DNA of 64,000 nt from the NCBI GenBank assembly GCA_028456385.1, contig JALNQF010000204.1:1-64000 (forward strand), given 5' to 3'. Below are positions 23,001 to 34,059 of this stretch, piece after piece (within the stretch, counting starts at the first letter, position 1; each line of letters opens with the position of its first letter). The notes below the pieces were generated by a model. That model saw nothing but the letters and a program-made list of their open reading frames with translations. It had not been told where the DNA came from and made no database searches. The position numbers and the translations under genes are program-made. This DNA is from Ophiosphaerella korrae. Its lineage: Eukaryota > Ascomycota > Dothideomycetes > Pleosporales > Phaeosphaeriaceae.

Positions 23001-23352
23001 GTAACGCCTTCAGTTGAGAATTCGCAAGTTACGTTTTGAATAAAGGCTTGAGTTTGGCGTTTAAGAGGTGTATCTACTGGGATCAGTCACGATTGTAATG
23101 TGCATTCATGCGAACCTTACCAACTAGTCTGTCACCCTCGCTACGAAATATTTCTCTCAGGTTCCAGGCCCTGTGCTGAATGACAACGCCCTCACGGTTT
23201 AGCTTGGCCTTCTCTTCAGCGATGCACTGTTGCAATGCTTCAACGTCCTCTGAGAAAGAAAGCGATGGGGGATCGTCGTGTGGATATTCGGGTTGAGAAT
23301 GGAGAAGCGCGGGATCGAATGACGAAGGTATACCCGGTGAGTAGCTACTCAT
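20020..23352 (-). CDS. CTF18: Ctf18, large subunit of the alternative PCNA clamp loader
   Basis: An AAA+ ATPase that with RFC2-5, Dcc1 and Ctf8 loads PCNA and supports sister-chromatid cohesion in the nucleus. The three exons are 23352-23121, 23076-21085 and 21038-20020 (introns 44 and 46 bp), giving 1080 residues. The first exon (MSSYSPGIPSSFDPALL) is easily missed, but the splice G|TA joins it in frame for 34 codons before the internal Met at 22972. The AAA+ core has MWTEKYRAKKFTDLVGDE, Walker A GPPGLGKTT near 406, EINASDERS, and Walker B VVVDEVDGV near 480. The C-terminal part contains KRDFFGRAI and ends VTIDELLRGL, as in Ctf18 proteins that bind Dcc1-Ctf8. Confidence 0.93.
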
Positions 23353-24012
23353 TGATCCAAGGCACTAGCAGGCACTGGCGGGCTCCAAAGTGTTGAGTGG
23401 TGGTGAAATGATAAGTGGGCGTTTTGGACGACGCGCCTCGGAGTCGCGTCCAAGCGTGTTTGCGCTAGCCGCTTTCGTCCCACGCGGCTTCACACGTGCA
23501 TCTCCCCACTTCAGTGGCCAAACCCCATGCATCCTTCGTAGACAATAGGTGCTACAATACGCATGGACAACAGGATGGGTTCTTGTTGTAGTGACCTCAT
23601 GGTCATCCACTTTGAATGAACACACCTCACTCTTCAGGCCCAATCGCATTCCGCTGCGGCGATGACGACATTGTTGGAATGCTACTTTCCTCCACCATAC
23701 GTAGGATCTATCATATAGTCGAGGAACAGTCATAGAAGACATACCACAGTTTGCGACTAGAATCCCGGAAGCGGACAACCTATGGTCGTAGAAGTTGTGT
23801 TGAATGGGATGTAATGGGCAGTGATTTGTAGAAGGCCGCTAAGTGCCCCAGTGAAGAATTTTGTTCTGGTGGGGTGGTCTGATATGAGACACAGCCCAAC
23901 ATTGATCCTTTTACACGCCCATGGCTTTCGCGTTTATCCATATAGTATGAACCGTTGCCTTGTTTCCGATATAGTTCAAATAGGCTAGCAAGTCATATAT
24001 CGAAACAATTAA
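23353..24012. other. Intergenic region upstream of Ctf18
   Basis: Promoter of Ctf18 (-) and upstream flank of the tRNA. A 137-codon minus-strand frame at 23365-23778 has unusual Arg/Ser/Cys-rich composition and no homology I can recognise, so it is not called. Confidence 0.4.
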
Positions 24013-24084
24013 AGCTCAGTGGCGCAGCGGAAGCGCGCCGGGCTCATAACCCGGAGGACCTCGGATCGAAACCGAGCTGAGCTA
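24013..24084 (+). tRNA. Initiator tRNA-Met (CAU)
   Basis: A 72 nt intronless tRNA. The acceptor stem AGCTCAG (24013-24019) pairs with CTGAGCT (24077-24083), and A24084 is the discriminator. The anticodon arm is CCGGG-CTCATAA-CCCGG, with anticodon CAT. The A1:U72 pair, the three G:C pairs at the base of the anticodon stem and the T loop GGATCGAAACC mark the eukaryotic initiator rather than the elongator tRNA. The internal box A (TGGCGCAGCGG) and box B are intact. Confidence 0.95.
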
Positions 24085-24090
24085 AGTTTC

Positions 24091-24096
24091 TTTTTT
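24091..24096 (+). terminator. RNA polymerase III terminator
   Basis: A T6 run starts 6 bases after the tRNA 3' end, as expected for Pol III termination. Confidence 0.8.
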
Positions 24097-24739
24097 GAAT
24101 TTTTTGCAGCATCCACCTTCGCCAAAACGTCAAGTTCGACTGCCGCTATCATTTCAAACCCGTACCTGCAACACCACAATGCCACGAGGACAATTTTTTA
24201 CCCGATCTCCAAGCACAACTTGGTAGCAGCCACTGTAAGGGACAACATGGAGTAAGTTGTTTTACATCTCGCTTGGACCATTATATTCGGAAGGTTCAAC
24301 TAACATGACTTTGTGCTTAAGCTCCTGAGTCCGTGCAGGGGATAATCGCTAACCAAAGCAAGAGTGCTAATATTCAAAGTTACAACACTAGAATACAGGG
24401 CACTGGACGATAAGTTTGAGTTACTACGAGAACGGGCATAGTGTCGACATGAATACCTTCGGCGTATTGTGTGGATAGGGAAAGGGCATGACTATGATGA
24501 CACTTACAAAAAACTATCATGGAGAACCACCCGAGTTTGTTGAAATTCGATCTCAAGCTTTATAACATGCATTCACGTCGAGGTTAGCATTTGACCTGTT
24601 TCGCTCCTTTTCAAGCTCTCTTATGTCTAATATATACGTCATGACACATTTTCAATTATACAACAGGATTGACAAGAGTGCAAATTCATAAATTCATCAT
24701 CGAATAACTCATACCTAAGTACTCTACTTGCTTCTTAGT
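24097..24739. other. Intergenic region
   Basis: Lies between the tRNA and the 3' end of the subtilase gene. Nothing is recognised. Confidence 0.4.
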
Positions 24740-26331
24740 TCATGCAGGCGGAGCAATGCACAGGTATGCATAGTTCGCTTGCTGATTGGTTGCAGGGTCC
24801 TTCTCAGTATGTACTCTGCTTAGTTTAAGCATATGGGCCTTCACTTCTGACCTGTGGATTTCGGGGTGTTCTGCTAGGTAAGTTGCAATCGTGCCTGCAG
24901 CAAGAGGACAAGCTGCATCGATCTTTAGTCGTTGGGATAGCCAAAATTTTGCAGTCATCTTACCATAAGAAGTTCCTTGTAGTCTCTTGATGGTCGAGCC
25001 AACTTTGTATGTGTAATGAATCGCTCCTGCGCCGTCCAGATATGGAACATCTACTCCCGGTGCGTATATGTCAATACCTACAAGAGCATCAGAAACTTGA
25101 GAATACTTGGCTCTATTGATGAATATTACCAGTTCCGTACAAGAACTCAGGGCAAGTCATATCGTTTCCATCATGTGCTCCGATGCTGATCACCTTCTCG
25201 TGTGCAGCTGGTAACTTGCAATTTGAGCTTTGCAGTTTTTGCCTGAAACCATCTCTAATGGTTTTATTCACGGAAGCCTTCCATGAAACAACGTCATGGA
25301 TGAATGACTCTCGAATTTCCTTAGTAATCCGTCTCTGTCCTGGGTCAGATAGTCATCTCGAATGTGATTATTGCTCTTGCATACCACGTTAGTTTCGGGT
25401 CTGTTTCCAGCTGCCGACAAGAACACAAGGCCAGCTTCTATCAGTTGATCAATCAAATGGTAAGACGCAAGGCTAGATTCGATCGATACGGATAAACTCC
25501 CCTGTGATACGTTCACAATCCCAACTGGGCGATTGGGCAAACTTGAGTAATGTTTGAGGATTGCCCTGTAAGATGCTCCGATGCCTTCGTGCTCTTTTAG
25601 GTTATTCAGGTTAGGCGGCACTTTGTTGACCAAGACGATCTTGGCTTTTGGCGCAGCACCATATCTCTTACTTCCTGCTATATTTGCGACCACGTTGCCA
25701 TGGAGAAGGTGTGGGTTATTTACTTCCGATTCTGAAGGTTTGAAATCTGGACATTTTCGATCCCCGGTAATTGGCCATAAAACCTCGAACCTATTTTCTT
25801 CAATCTAGTTATGAGGGTCAGGAAGGGCGCAATGTTGCAAAGATCATAGCCATACGTCGATCCCTGGGGGTACAATATTGGCCTGAAAACGCAATTAATA
25901 AACAGTCTTCAAAATCAGCGGCTCAGATGATATCCCTACCCCTAGCTTGGAGGAGCTGAAGTAAACATCCTCTTCTGGTAATGTATCCACCAGCGTCGGC
26001 TTTCTTATGTTATTGAAACTCAAAACCATCAAGGTACGGCCATAAATACCTCTAGCTTGAACCCATCCTTGAGATACACCGATGATTCGATGATGTAAAT
26101 CACCACACCCGTTCCACCTGGTTGTGGTACATTTTCGGAGAGTTTAAACTTAGTTGCCAAGTCTCCATTTTCTGTACTCTTGCTCTCTTGATATCCAAAG
26201 CCTGATGCATCTATGCGTGTAGCCACCCGTTCTGTTCCCCAGAATTTAGTGGGAGCCTCCATTATCAGCGATGGAATAGGTAGTGAAGCTTGGGTAAGGA
26301 TGATGGGAGAAGTGGTTTGAGTTCGACACAC
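24740..26331 (-). CDS. Divergent subtilisin-like (S8) serine protease, Glu at the catalytic Asp site
   Basis: A subtilase-fold protein. Proposed exons are up to 26050, 25999-25940, 25804-25385, 25319-25130, 25077-24964 and 24912-24740; frames agree at every junction. The catalytic His block is PHLLHGNVVANIAG, the oxyanion Asn block FLSAAGNRPET, and the Ser block GTSYACPLAAGTIATYL, created by removing a 51 bp intron. The block that should carry the catalytic Asp reads GVVIYIIESSV, with Glu where DTG or DSG is usual. It may therefore be a weak or inactive protease. The 135 bp intron at 25939-25805 is long for this genome and the least certain. The start is unresolved: an ATG at 26262 (MEAPTKFW) is the first in frame, and no signal peptide was found upstream. 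Confidence 0.7.
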
Positions 26332-27172
26332 CTTTTATAATAGATGAGATAGCTCAAGCTAAACTCTGTTAGTTTCGGCTTTCAGCTTGATACGCGCGAG
26401 GTTCCTTGAGATTGAATTGAACTTGACTTACGTACAGCCATTACTGACGCATCACATCTGCTCGCTTCTACCTGCACCATTTGACCAATGATGCACAGCA
26501 ACTTGCTCCAACAGTTGTTGAGGGAGTGAAAGTGGAACCAGCTCACAACATGAACTCAGAGGTCGACCAAATAGGAATAAATTAGCTATGCCCAGGGCTG
26601 AAGCGTGGATCTAGTGCTCATGTACTTACTAGTGTAGACTCAAGAGTCGTCGGCCATCTCCGTAGCACGCATATGCAGCACGAGAATGCATTGCAGTGCG
26701 CAGCTGAACTATCTGTATGTAGTTATTCCAAGCCAATGACATTCAGGATAAAAATAGATTATCTTCAATATCTCAGTGACTAACGCAGACACAGATGTAG
26801 TGTGATACGGTACATCCATGACTCGCACTGAATCAAATAAACTCTCAGCCAGCCAGCGATAGCACGGCATGCAACCAGGAGGCTGATAGAAAGAGTCTAG
26901 ATTCAAAACCGCGCGCTCTCTCTCTCGCTAGCTCCTTGCCTAGACACTTTTGATGAACTGTTGATGTGTGCCAATTACGAAGTCCGCAACAACCCCACTA
27001 GACTTCCCATTCTTGTGTGGGATTCTCATAATAGCGGAAAGATTTTAGATATCAAATTAGTGGAACAATCATTCAATCACATGGTTCAAAGACACCCTCC
27101 CATGCAATGTCCGCATCATATTGACTTGAATCGAGGCGATGAAAAATTGGCAGCGAGGCATCTAAACTACTT
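26332..27172. other. Intergenic region upstream of the subtilase
   Basis: It may contain an unrecognised first exon of the subtilase. Nothing else is supported; a short frame at 26709-26906 (-) is not convincing. Confidence 0.35.
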
Positions 27173-28326
27173 TCAGAAGTCTAACTCTTCTGGAATTGCG
27201 AGATATGTCTTCTCCTTGTGGAGTTCCTCCTTTTTCGTCTCTCCAAGCTTGTCAGCAACCAATTGCTCTATGCTTGCCTTCAGACGAATCACATCGCTAT
27301 CTTCGTCAATAGTCTTGTTGACGGTATGGACCAGCTTGAAAACGTGTCTCAAGGCGTCATCACGACTAGTATACTCGTTGTTCGTCGTGACGTGATACTG
27401 CAATGTTCGAACCGCAATCCAACACTTTGAATCAACTTCCCTGTCCTTGCCAATGGTAATGTAGTTCTGACGCATCCCGTCAGCCATGCGTATTAGCTCT
27501 TCAGACAACTGGCTGAGGTTGTTGTGGAGGATTGAATTATGTGCTGCCTCAAGATTGCGAAGTTGATCCCACATGTTCCATGCATCATCTGCTTTTTTGT
27601 GCCAACTGTCCTCGTTATCCCTGTTAGTTCTAACCGCATCATCTATGCCGCTGTCTCCAAATATAGCGTAGATAAAATCCTGTATACTGTTAATAGTATT
27701 CGAAGGTACATGTATTCGATGAAATAAACCACCCACCTCTCTGCGACCCTCGGCACGGCGAAGAGCATCTCGCGCATTCATATGGTGTCCATGAAGCGTC
27801 TCAAAGTTGCTCCAAGCATTTGCGACGGCAGTCTTCAAGCCATCCAGACTAGTTCTGAATCGCTCCTGGCCGTTCTTTACACGCTCAGTAATTTGCCCGT
27901 CTTCCCCGATTTCTTGTGTCGCTTCGACTGCTTCCAAGGTTTGTTTATCCACAACACTCTCACAGAACTCAGCTAGTTCCTTGAAGCAAGCAACAACTAC
28001 AGGAAGATTCGGTACTCCTTCAATTCCGATATCGGCATCGCCTGCTGTGTAGTTCAATAGCTCTTTGACAAATCGCTCTAGAGCCTCATATGCTGCATCA
28101 ATGAGCTTGTCGCGTTTGTTGAAAATATCCTGTGCAGTGGTCTGAAGCCTTTTGCTTTGCGTCTCTAACCTGATTGTGAGGTTACGTGTATCAACGACCA
28201 GCGTGTCGTATTCATTTTTGATTTCCCCTGTTAGCCACATATATTAGTTGCATGAAAGTGAACTATGTGAAAAGGTAATATACCCATTCTGTTCTTCCAG
28301 TTATTGACATTATCCCAGGAGCCCAT
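27173..28326 (-). CDS. Predicted all-helical protein of unknown function
   Basis: No family is recognised. Exon 1 is 28326-28284 (MGSWDNVNNWKNRM), joined through a 56 bp intron with a CTAAC branch to 28227. The frame then runs to 27173. A likely 57 bp in-frame intron at 27736-27680 (GTGGGT ... TATACAG) gives 346 residues if spliced and 365 if not. Composition is rich in Glu, Lys, Asn and Leu, with heptad-like stretches such as KSKRLQTTAQDIFNKRDKL-type helices, and no membrane segment or signal peptide. It is divergent from the 775-residue helical protein starting at 29519, so the two may be co-regulated. Confidence 0.65.
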
Positions 28327-29518
28327 GGTGAGTAGTAGGTATTGTTACGAGGACAGACGGTAAACAGATTACAAAAGGCCGAAGCGGTGAACTTAGTACA
28401 GGAGTTGGAAAGGAGACAGCTTTGAACAATTATCGATGAGGCCAATGACTCTAAAAAAGATGCTTTGTGGAAATGAGATGGCAGAAAGTGCCATCAGGAC
28501 CAAAACATCCGTGGCTTGCACCTTGGTCCACTTTACGCCACTTCAGTTACAAATGATACGTACTGAGATATATCAAAGACTAATTTACCGTATGAGGAGA
28601 GCTGAACAACATGCAAGGCTCATACCGACAAATCAGGGTGGGTCTATTCATAGTTTCGGGACCATATGTGCGAGTGAAGATAGCGGATCCCACAGCAATG
28701 GTCATCTTACCTCAACATCGGGTTCAAGCATCCGTCCAGTCTAGAAGCCTTGAGTAGTCTCAGATAGTTTGATAGTCGCATACGAACAAAGCGGTGTGCC
28801 CTCAATTCATGTATGCAGATATTAGTCGAGGCGATAGGTTCCTGAAATCTATGAGTCGTGTTTCTTGATGCTAATCTTAAGTTGGGCGAGCCCTTCACTA
28901 GTTGGCGTTGACATTGCATCGCTCGTTGTGGCTTCTCTGTCCTGTACAGGCTTGGCTAGGCGAGTCGTTGCAATTGGCACGGGGAACGAATTGCCGAAGC
29001 GGACCGTCGCGCCCGGCAGCGTGCCCGTCGTGCCTGCCGAGCATCATCTTGTGTGGCTGGCTGTCTTGTCGAACGCGTAACGGCGCAGCATGCATCAGAA
29101 CTAATTTGACATTTAGTTCATTGCGTATACTTCGGTGGTGCCGTGAACTCGTGCGCTATAGGAAAGCCACAATGTTGACAAACTCAGCCTACAGCAGTTC
29201 TAGAGACGCTTATCGAGACACTTTCGCCTAATACGAAATGCACTTCGGCAGGTTGAGACAGAAGTCTGGTCGAGAACGATCTTTCGGATAACTTCGCGAA
29301 GCGGTGAGAACTATGGGCGACAACACTACAGATGCGATGGACTCAGGGAAGCTGAGAACATCTAAGTCCGCACGTGCTGCTGCAAAAGCTACGGTAGACA
29401 CGAGTAGATATATAAGTCAACCCCAGGGGGTTTTAATCTTCATCAGCTCCATTCGCATCAATCTAAACAATTCTTCACTATCTTCTCATACACCTAATCG
29501 AGATTCTTTCCTGCCGCC
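28327..29518. promoter_or_regulatory. Divergent promoter region between the two helical-protein genes
   Basis: This 1.2 kb gap separates head-to-head genes. A GC-rich block at about 28940-29090 has composition unlike its surroundings and could be an insertion remnant, but no terminal repeats were seen. A TATA box for the right-hand gene lies at 29409-29416. Confidence 0.4.
29409..29416 (+). promoter_or_regulatory. TATA box of the 775-residue helical-protein gene
   Basis: TATATAAG lies about 103 bp upstream of the ATG at 29519, the same spacing as at the starch genes. Confidence 0.55.
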
Positions 29519-31951
29519 ATGACTTCCAACCAGGCAGAGGCGTTGGCTCAGCTTGAGAAGGCTAACCAGGAGCGCCTTAAGAAGGAATATAGTGGTAAAG
29601 CAGGAACGAAATTCGTGACCGAAGTCAAGGAGAGCATGTTGTTCCAATACAACTGGGCAGATTTGCTCTCTGCTGCTCCAACTGCCCTATCTTTGCTGGG
29701 TGCCTGCCATGTCGCTTCATCTAGCCAGGAGGCTGCTGCCATCAACTTAGGTTCTGCTATGCCCCAGGGAGGGTGGAAGTATCTCCAGGTAGCACAAAAG
29801 CCGACACTAAAAGCGTGCTTGGTATATGTTGGAGATTGTGGCGTGAAAGCTTTCAGCATCGCTGCGAACAACATGGATTGCATTGCAGGCACAGCCGGAG
29901 ATCTCACTGATATCGTAAGTACAACTATCCCGTCCGTGACCAATTCAGTAATTTTTGCATAGGTTACTGAAGTGATCAAATGCACACAAAAGCTGCCCGA
30001 CCCCGGTTATACTCGCATTCTAGACAACAAGCTTAATCAATTACGACGCCTTTCTGACAGCTGTCTCGTGTACGCCGATGACACTGAGAAGGCATTCGAT
30101 ACGTGGCTTCTTTGTGTGACCGAGTTTCACACGGCGTCTGTTCAGAAGCATGGCACCACTGAGGCTGATGCTGAAGCAAACAACTCTCTGAGGCTTCAGT
30201 CCGAAATTGAGGCGACGTACAAAGATAAAGAGATTGCACTCGCCGAGAAAGCGGCAGATGCCATGCTGAAGTCCTTGAATAAAGCTGAGGATGCTTTCCA
30301 AAAAGCAAATGACGATGTACCATCAGGTCAGTTGCACATCTGTTCATTTATACAAAGGTCTTGTCGTTGACTGTTTGTTTTAGCTTGGGAAACGTGCGCT
30401 ATGGGCGCTATCAATGCAATTGCTCAAGCTGGACCGTCGATTGTTGCACAAGCTTTACCAGCGCTCATCAATGGCATGAATCCCATGTCAGCTGTGTCAT
30501 CCATGGCTGGAGCTTTCGGGCAGGCAGCAAGAGAAGGAGCAGCGACTGCGCCTGGTGGAAACCCTCTCGCTGCTACACTTATAGGCGCTGTGGCTGGCCA
30601 AGCTGCAAATAATGGTGCCGCCTCTTCTGTGCTATCCTCAGCTGCGAAGAGTATCGCACCAGCGACTGACCCTGCGTACGCTGCTGCACCATTGCTCGCA
30701 CCCTTTCTGAACAACTTTTATGCCTACCTTACGCAAGGCCCTGAAAATGGTATTGATTGGTCGAAATTCAAAGACTCTCAGAAAGACGAGGACGGCAAAG
30801 TTGTGAAAGACAGAGGTATTACATGGCTGCTCACCAACGTCAAGCAACAGGAGAAGTCGGCCCAACTTGGTACTGAGGAACCAAGTGTACAGCTGAAAGA
30901 CGCTTTCTCTAAGATGATCAAGACAATTGAATCGATCAAGGCCGAAGTTCTGAAGTCTTCAGACATGGCTGCGCAAAAAGCCTCAGCCGATACGATCAAG
31001 ACCTGGCAAGAGGACATCAAACAAGCCAAGGCTACAGTCTTGCAGCTAGAGACCACGGCCAAGACCTTCCCCGGTTCATCCACTAGCACTCCACAGATGC
31101 GCGGACTCAAGATCGATGTACCAAAGACAGATCACACTGCTCAAAACGCTGCCCTCAGCGCTGCGACCGAAAAGCTCGCGATTAACCAAAGAGCTCTCGA
31201 AACTGCACAACAGAACTACCAGGCTGCGGCCGAAAGTGCGCTCAAAGTACAGCAAGAGCTGACAGCAATTCAAACCAAGCTCAAAGGCCTTGAAGTCGAA
31301 GGCCAGACCTTGGAGAAGGTCAAGGAAATTCTCGTCGACTGTATCGCCACCTTAGTCCAGCTCAAGGTCCAAATCAATAAACTCAAGAGCTTCTTCGGCG
31401 CTCTTTCCACAATGGTGCGCATGGTTGTCCAGAACAAAGTCAAGAAGTTCGATGAGGATGTTTCAAGTGTGGCGGTGGATGCGAGGAAGAAGCAAATCTT
31501 GCGCTTGACAGACATGGATATTGAGATCATCTACAGCAGCACGCTCCAAATCAAGGCATACTTTGAGCTCCTCCAAACGATTGCTCGGATGTACAGCAAG
31601 ATGCACGTGGAGCATGTATCTGAGGGCATCAACCTTGTCTGGGAACTTAGCCAGGTGCTCAAGGATCAAAGCCAAGTCAAGACCAAGCGTGATAACCTAA
31701 CGAATTGGGCCACCAAAGCTTCCAACGCCATAATGAAGACGGTTGGTGATAAGCAGAATGAGATTCGAGATGGGCTGCAGGATCGTGTTGATAGCATAGC
31801 CGAGCAGACGCAGATGTTGGAGAAGGTCGGCGTGCCTGCGCCAGACCCGGTATTTGTCAACGCCATGAAGACCGGTGCTGCGACTGTGACGGAACATGTC
31901 GAAAAGAACATGCCTCAAGGTCTTGCTGTGTCGGATGACATCAGCTGCTAG
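29519..31951 (+). CDS. Large helical protein with hydrophobic Ala/Gly segment, possible pore-former-like fold
   Basis: No family is recognised with confidence. Exons are 29519-29914, 29963-30326 and 30384-31951 (introns 48 and 57 bp), giving 775 residues; the joins read LTDI-VTEVIKC and VPS-AWETCAM. Residues 1-250 are mostly helical. Residues 259-375 are a hydrophobic Ala/Gly/Ser segment, with IVAQALPALINGM, LAATLIGAVAGQAANN and APLLAPFLNNFYAYL. Residues 400-740 form long amphipathic helices or coiled coils (QNYQAAAESALKVQQEL; LVQLKVQINKLKSFFGAL). A hydrophobic hairpin between long helices recalls alpha-pore-forming families such as ClyA/XaxAB/Hbl, but this is architectural resemblance only. 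No signal peptide is seen. A structural or membrane-remodelling role is equally possible. Confidence 0.75.
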
Positions 31952-32480
31952 CCTGTCCCATGTAGTTGAAGTAATTAGTCGGAGGGTATTCAGTAAGAAT
32001 GCAACTCTGGAATTGACAAGTTAAGTTGACAACATAAAATGCTCGTGAAGGTTACACAAGTGCTTGTGACCACCTCCAACCCTATACAAGAATGATGAAA
32101 TGCCTTACTGCTATTCAATGAGTACGACAGTTTAGTGCCTTCTACTCGAAAGCCATCCTGCATCTTAAAAGAGTTAAAATACTTCAATCAAGCAAACGAA
32201 TATCTAAGTAAAAGCGAAGCACTTAGAACACAAACTTTTGTCGACAATTCGAAATCCACAAAGTTCCCTCGCAGACTGTCACATGGCAAAGTAAAAAAAA
32301 AAAAAAATAGCAGCGAAGTATGACATGAATGGGGGTTGAATTACAGCTTTTGCAACATGTGAAGACACGCAAATATGAGCCAGAATACCAAAGTAACCTG
32401 ACAATGGAAAACTTGCGGGAACGTAGAACATGGCTAGTAAAGTGGAAGCCGCCGGACTAACATCCCTATCCGGACCAAAC
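31952..32480. other. Intergenic region between convergent genes
   Basis: Contains a poly-A run near 32291 and no supported gene. Confidence 0.4.
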
Positions 32481-34002
32481 TCACTTGCCAAACCACGCAC
32501 CCAGCCCCTTCTTCTTATCCTTTTCGCTTTCCCTTCGCTCTTTCGCCTTGAAGTTCTCTACGCGCTTCATCATGTTCCCAAAAAAGACCGCACTCCTCTT
32601 CTCCAGTTCCTCCATACTCTTCAACCCCTTGCCACCATCTGTCGCTTCGTCATCTTCCGGCGCCAGAGATCCTTGGAGGACGCCGCTTGAAACTGCAAGT
32701 CGATGTGTTTTCGAAATAAGCCACTCCTTGTGCGCGAGACCCAGAGTCCAGTGGGAAGGAAGGTTCGCGTAGCCGAGATATGCGCCGAGAAGGGCGCAGG
32801 CTGCTGCGCCATTTGTGTCTGCGTCGCCGCCTTCCATGACCAAATCAACGGTCAGGTCTTCGAAGAGTGTGTTGAGTGCGAGCGGGTTTGCGGTGTTTGA
32901 TACTTTGCGCATGGCGAGGCGCAGGAGGTAGATCGCGGAACCGAGACACTTATACACGTATCCCATTTCCTTGTGATTGTCCAATTTTAGGTCTTCGAAT
33001 GATTCTACATACATATGGAGATCAAGTTCAGTCTTATTGAGGTGCCGGGAAATCGTCCACTCGCTGAGCTCTGGATCGCCGCCTGGGTTCATGAGCTCGG
33101 GTTGGGATTTCACCCAGTTGTAGCTGCGCTCAATGCATGCGTTTATTGATTCTTCATTAGCGATTTCGCCTCGAAGGAGCCCTCTTATCAATGCCACTTC
33201 GATACAACAGGACAACACACAACGTGGGTCTACGTGAGTCGTCCGACCCACCGCAGCGCTCAGCTCCCACGCCTTTTCTTCGCTCATGCCAATGCCAATG
33301 ATGGCGATAGGATGTGTGCGCATCAAACTGCCATTCGGCGCCGCATTTCGTTGTGTCTTAATCCACCGCTCCGTTGCACAATCCGCGGGATCGTCTAGAA
33401 ACTTGGAATTCGTTACAACAGAGCCAACTAATTGACCAATTCCACATGGGAAACGGTCGAGTGCGAGGAGGCCTTGCTCAATCCAAACCCGAAGACGGGC
33501 GGCAAAATCCAATCCAAGGACGGCGTTCGCATGTGTCGCTGGGTCAGTGTCTGTCGAAGCCGATGGGTCGATATGGGTGTAGTTGTATACATATGACAGG
33601 ATGATTAGCAGCGCTTGGTCGGTGTCATCAGTCCATGCGTGTTCTGCAAAACGACCTACAGCAGTATTAGTTATAGATCAAAGATGAAATAAATGAATAT
33701 ATTGTTGGGTGAAGATGCTCACTTCGATGACCATCGGCATATAGCTCAGTAGCTGGCTCAACTAGCTGAAACTTCCTCTCCTTATAACAATGCTCACTCT
33801 GCGCCTTAGTCATGAACTCAGTATACAAGCCAATTGTATCGCCCAGCGCTGAGCCAATGATGCATCCATAGATCTTATCGACGACCGATTCTCGCACAAA
33901 TGGATGGGTATCAAGAAATGCTAGGTCAGGTTGAACCATCTCCCGCATTTTTGGCGCCATCTCCGTGGCGGCGGGGGATTCAACGTGTACAAAGTCTGAC
34001 AT
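32481..34002 (-). CDS. ADP-ribosylglycohydrolase family protein
   Basis: A DraG/ARH-fold hydrolase that removes ADP-ribose from proteins or nucleotides, using a dinuclear Mg centre. Exons are 34002-33723 and 33655-32481 (67 bp intron), giving 484 residues. Motifs are YGCIIGSALGDTIG near the N-terminus, HAWTDDTDQALLI just after the splice, NGSLMRTHPIAI, and the metal-binding GGDADTNGAAACALLGAYLG. The C-terminus is a Lys/Glu-rich tail ending GAWFGK. The ATG at 34002 (MSDFVHVESP) is preferred; a second ATG at 34029 (MGHKPFHPQ) is possible. The still longer open frame runs into a transposon terminal repeat at 34060. The insertion sits only 58 bp upstream of the chosen start and may alter expression. 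Confidence 0.9.
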
Positions 34003-34059
34003 TTGGGGATGAAAGGGTTTATGTCCCATGTAGTTTTTGGGCCCTATCCGGCTTTTATG

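Noticed and set aside
23365..23778. 137-codon minus-strand frame upstream of Ctf18
   Set aside because: No recognised motif, odd Arg/Ser/Cys content, and it overlaps the likely Ctf18 promoter.
24019..24255. 78-codon frame starting in the tRNA
   Set aside because: It begins inside a clear initiator tRNA gene and crosses its Pol III terminator.
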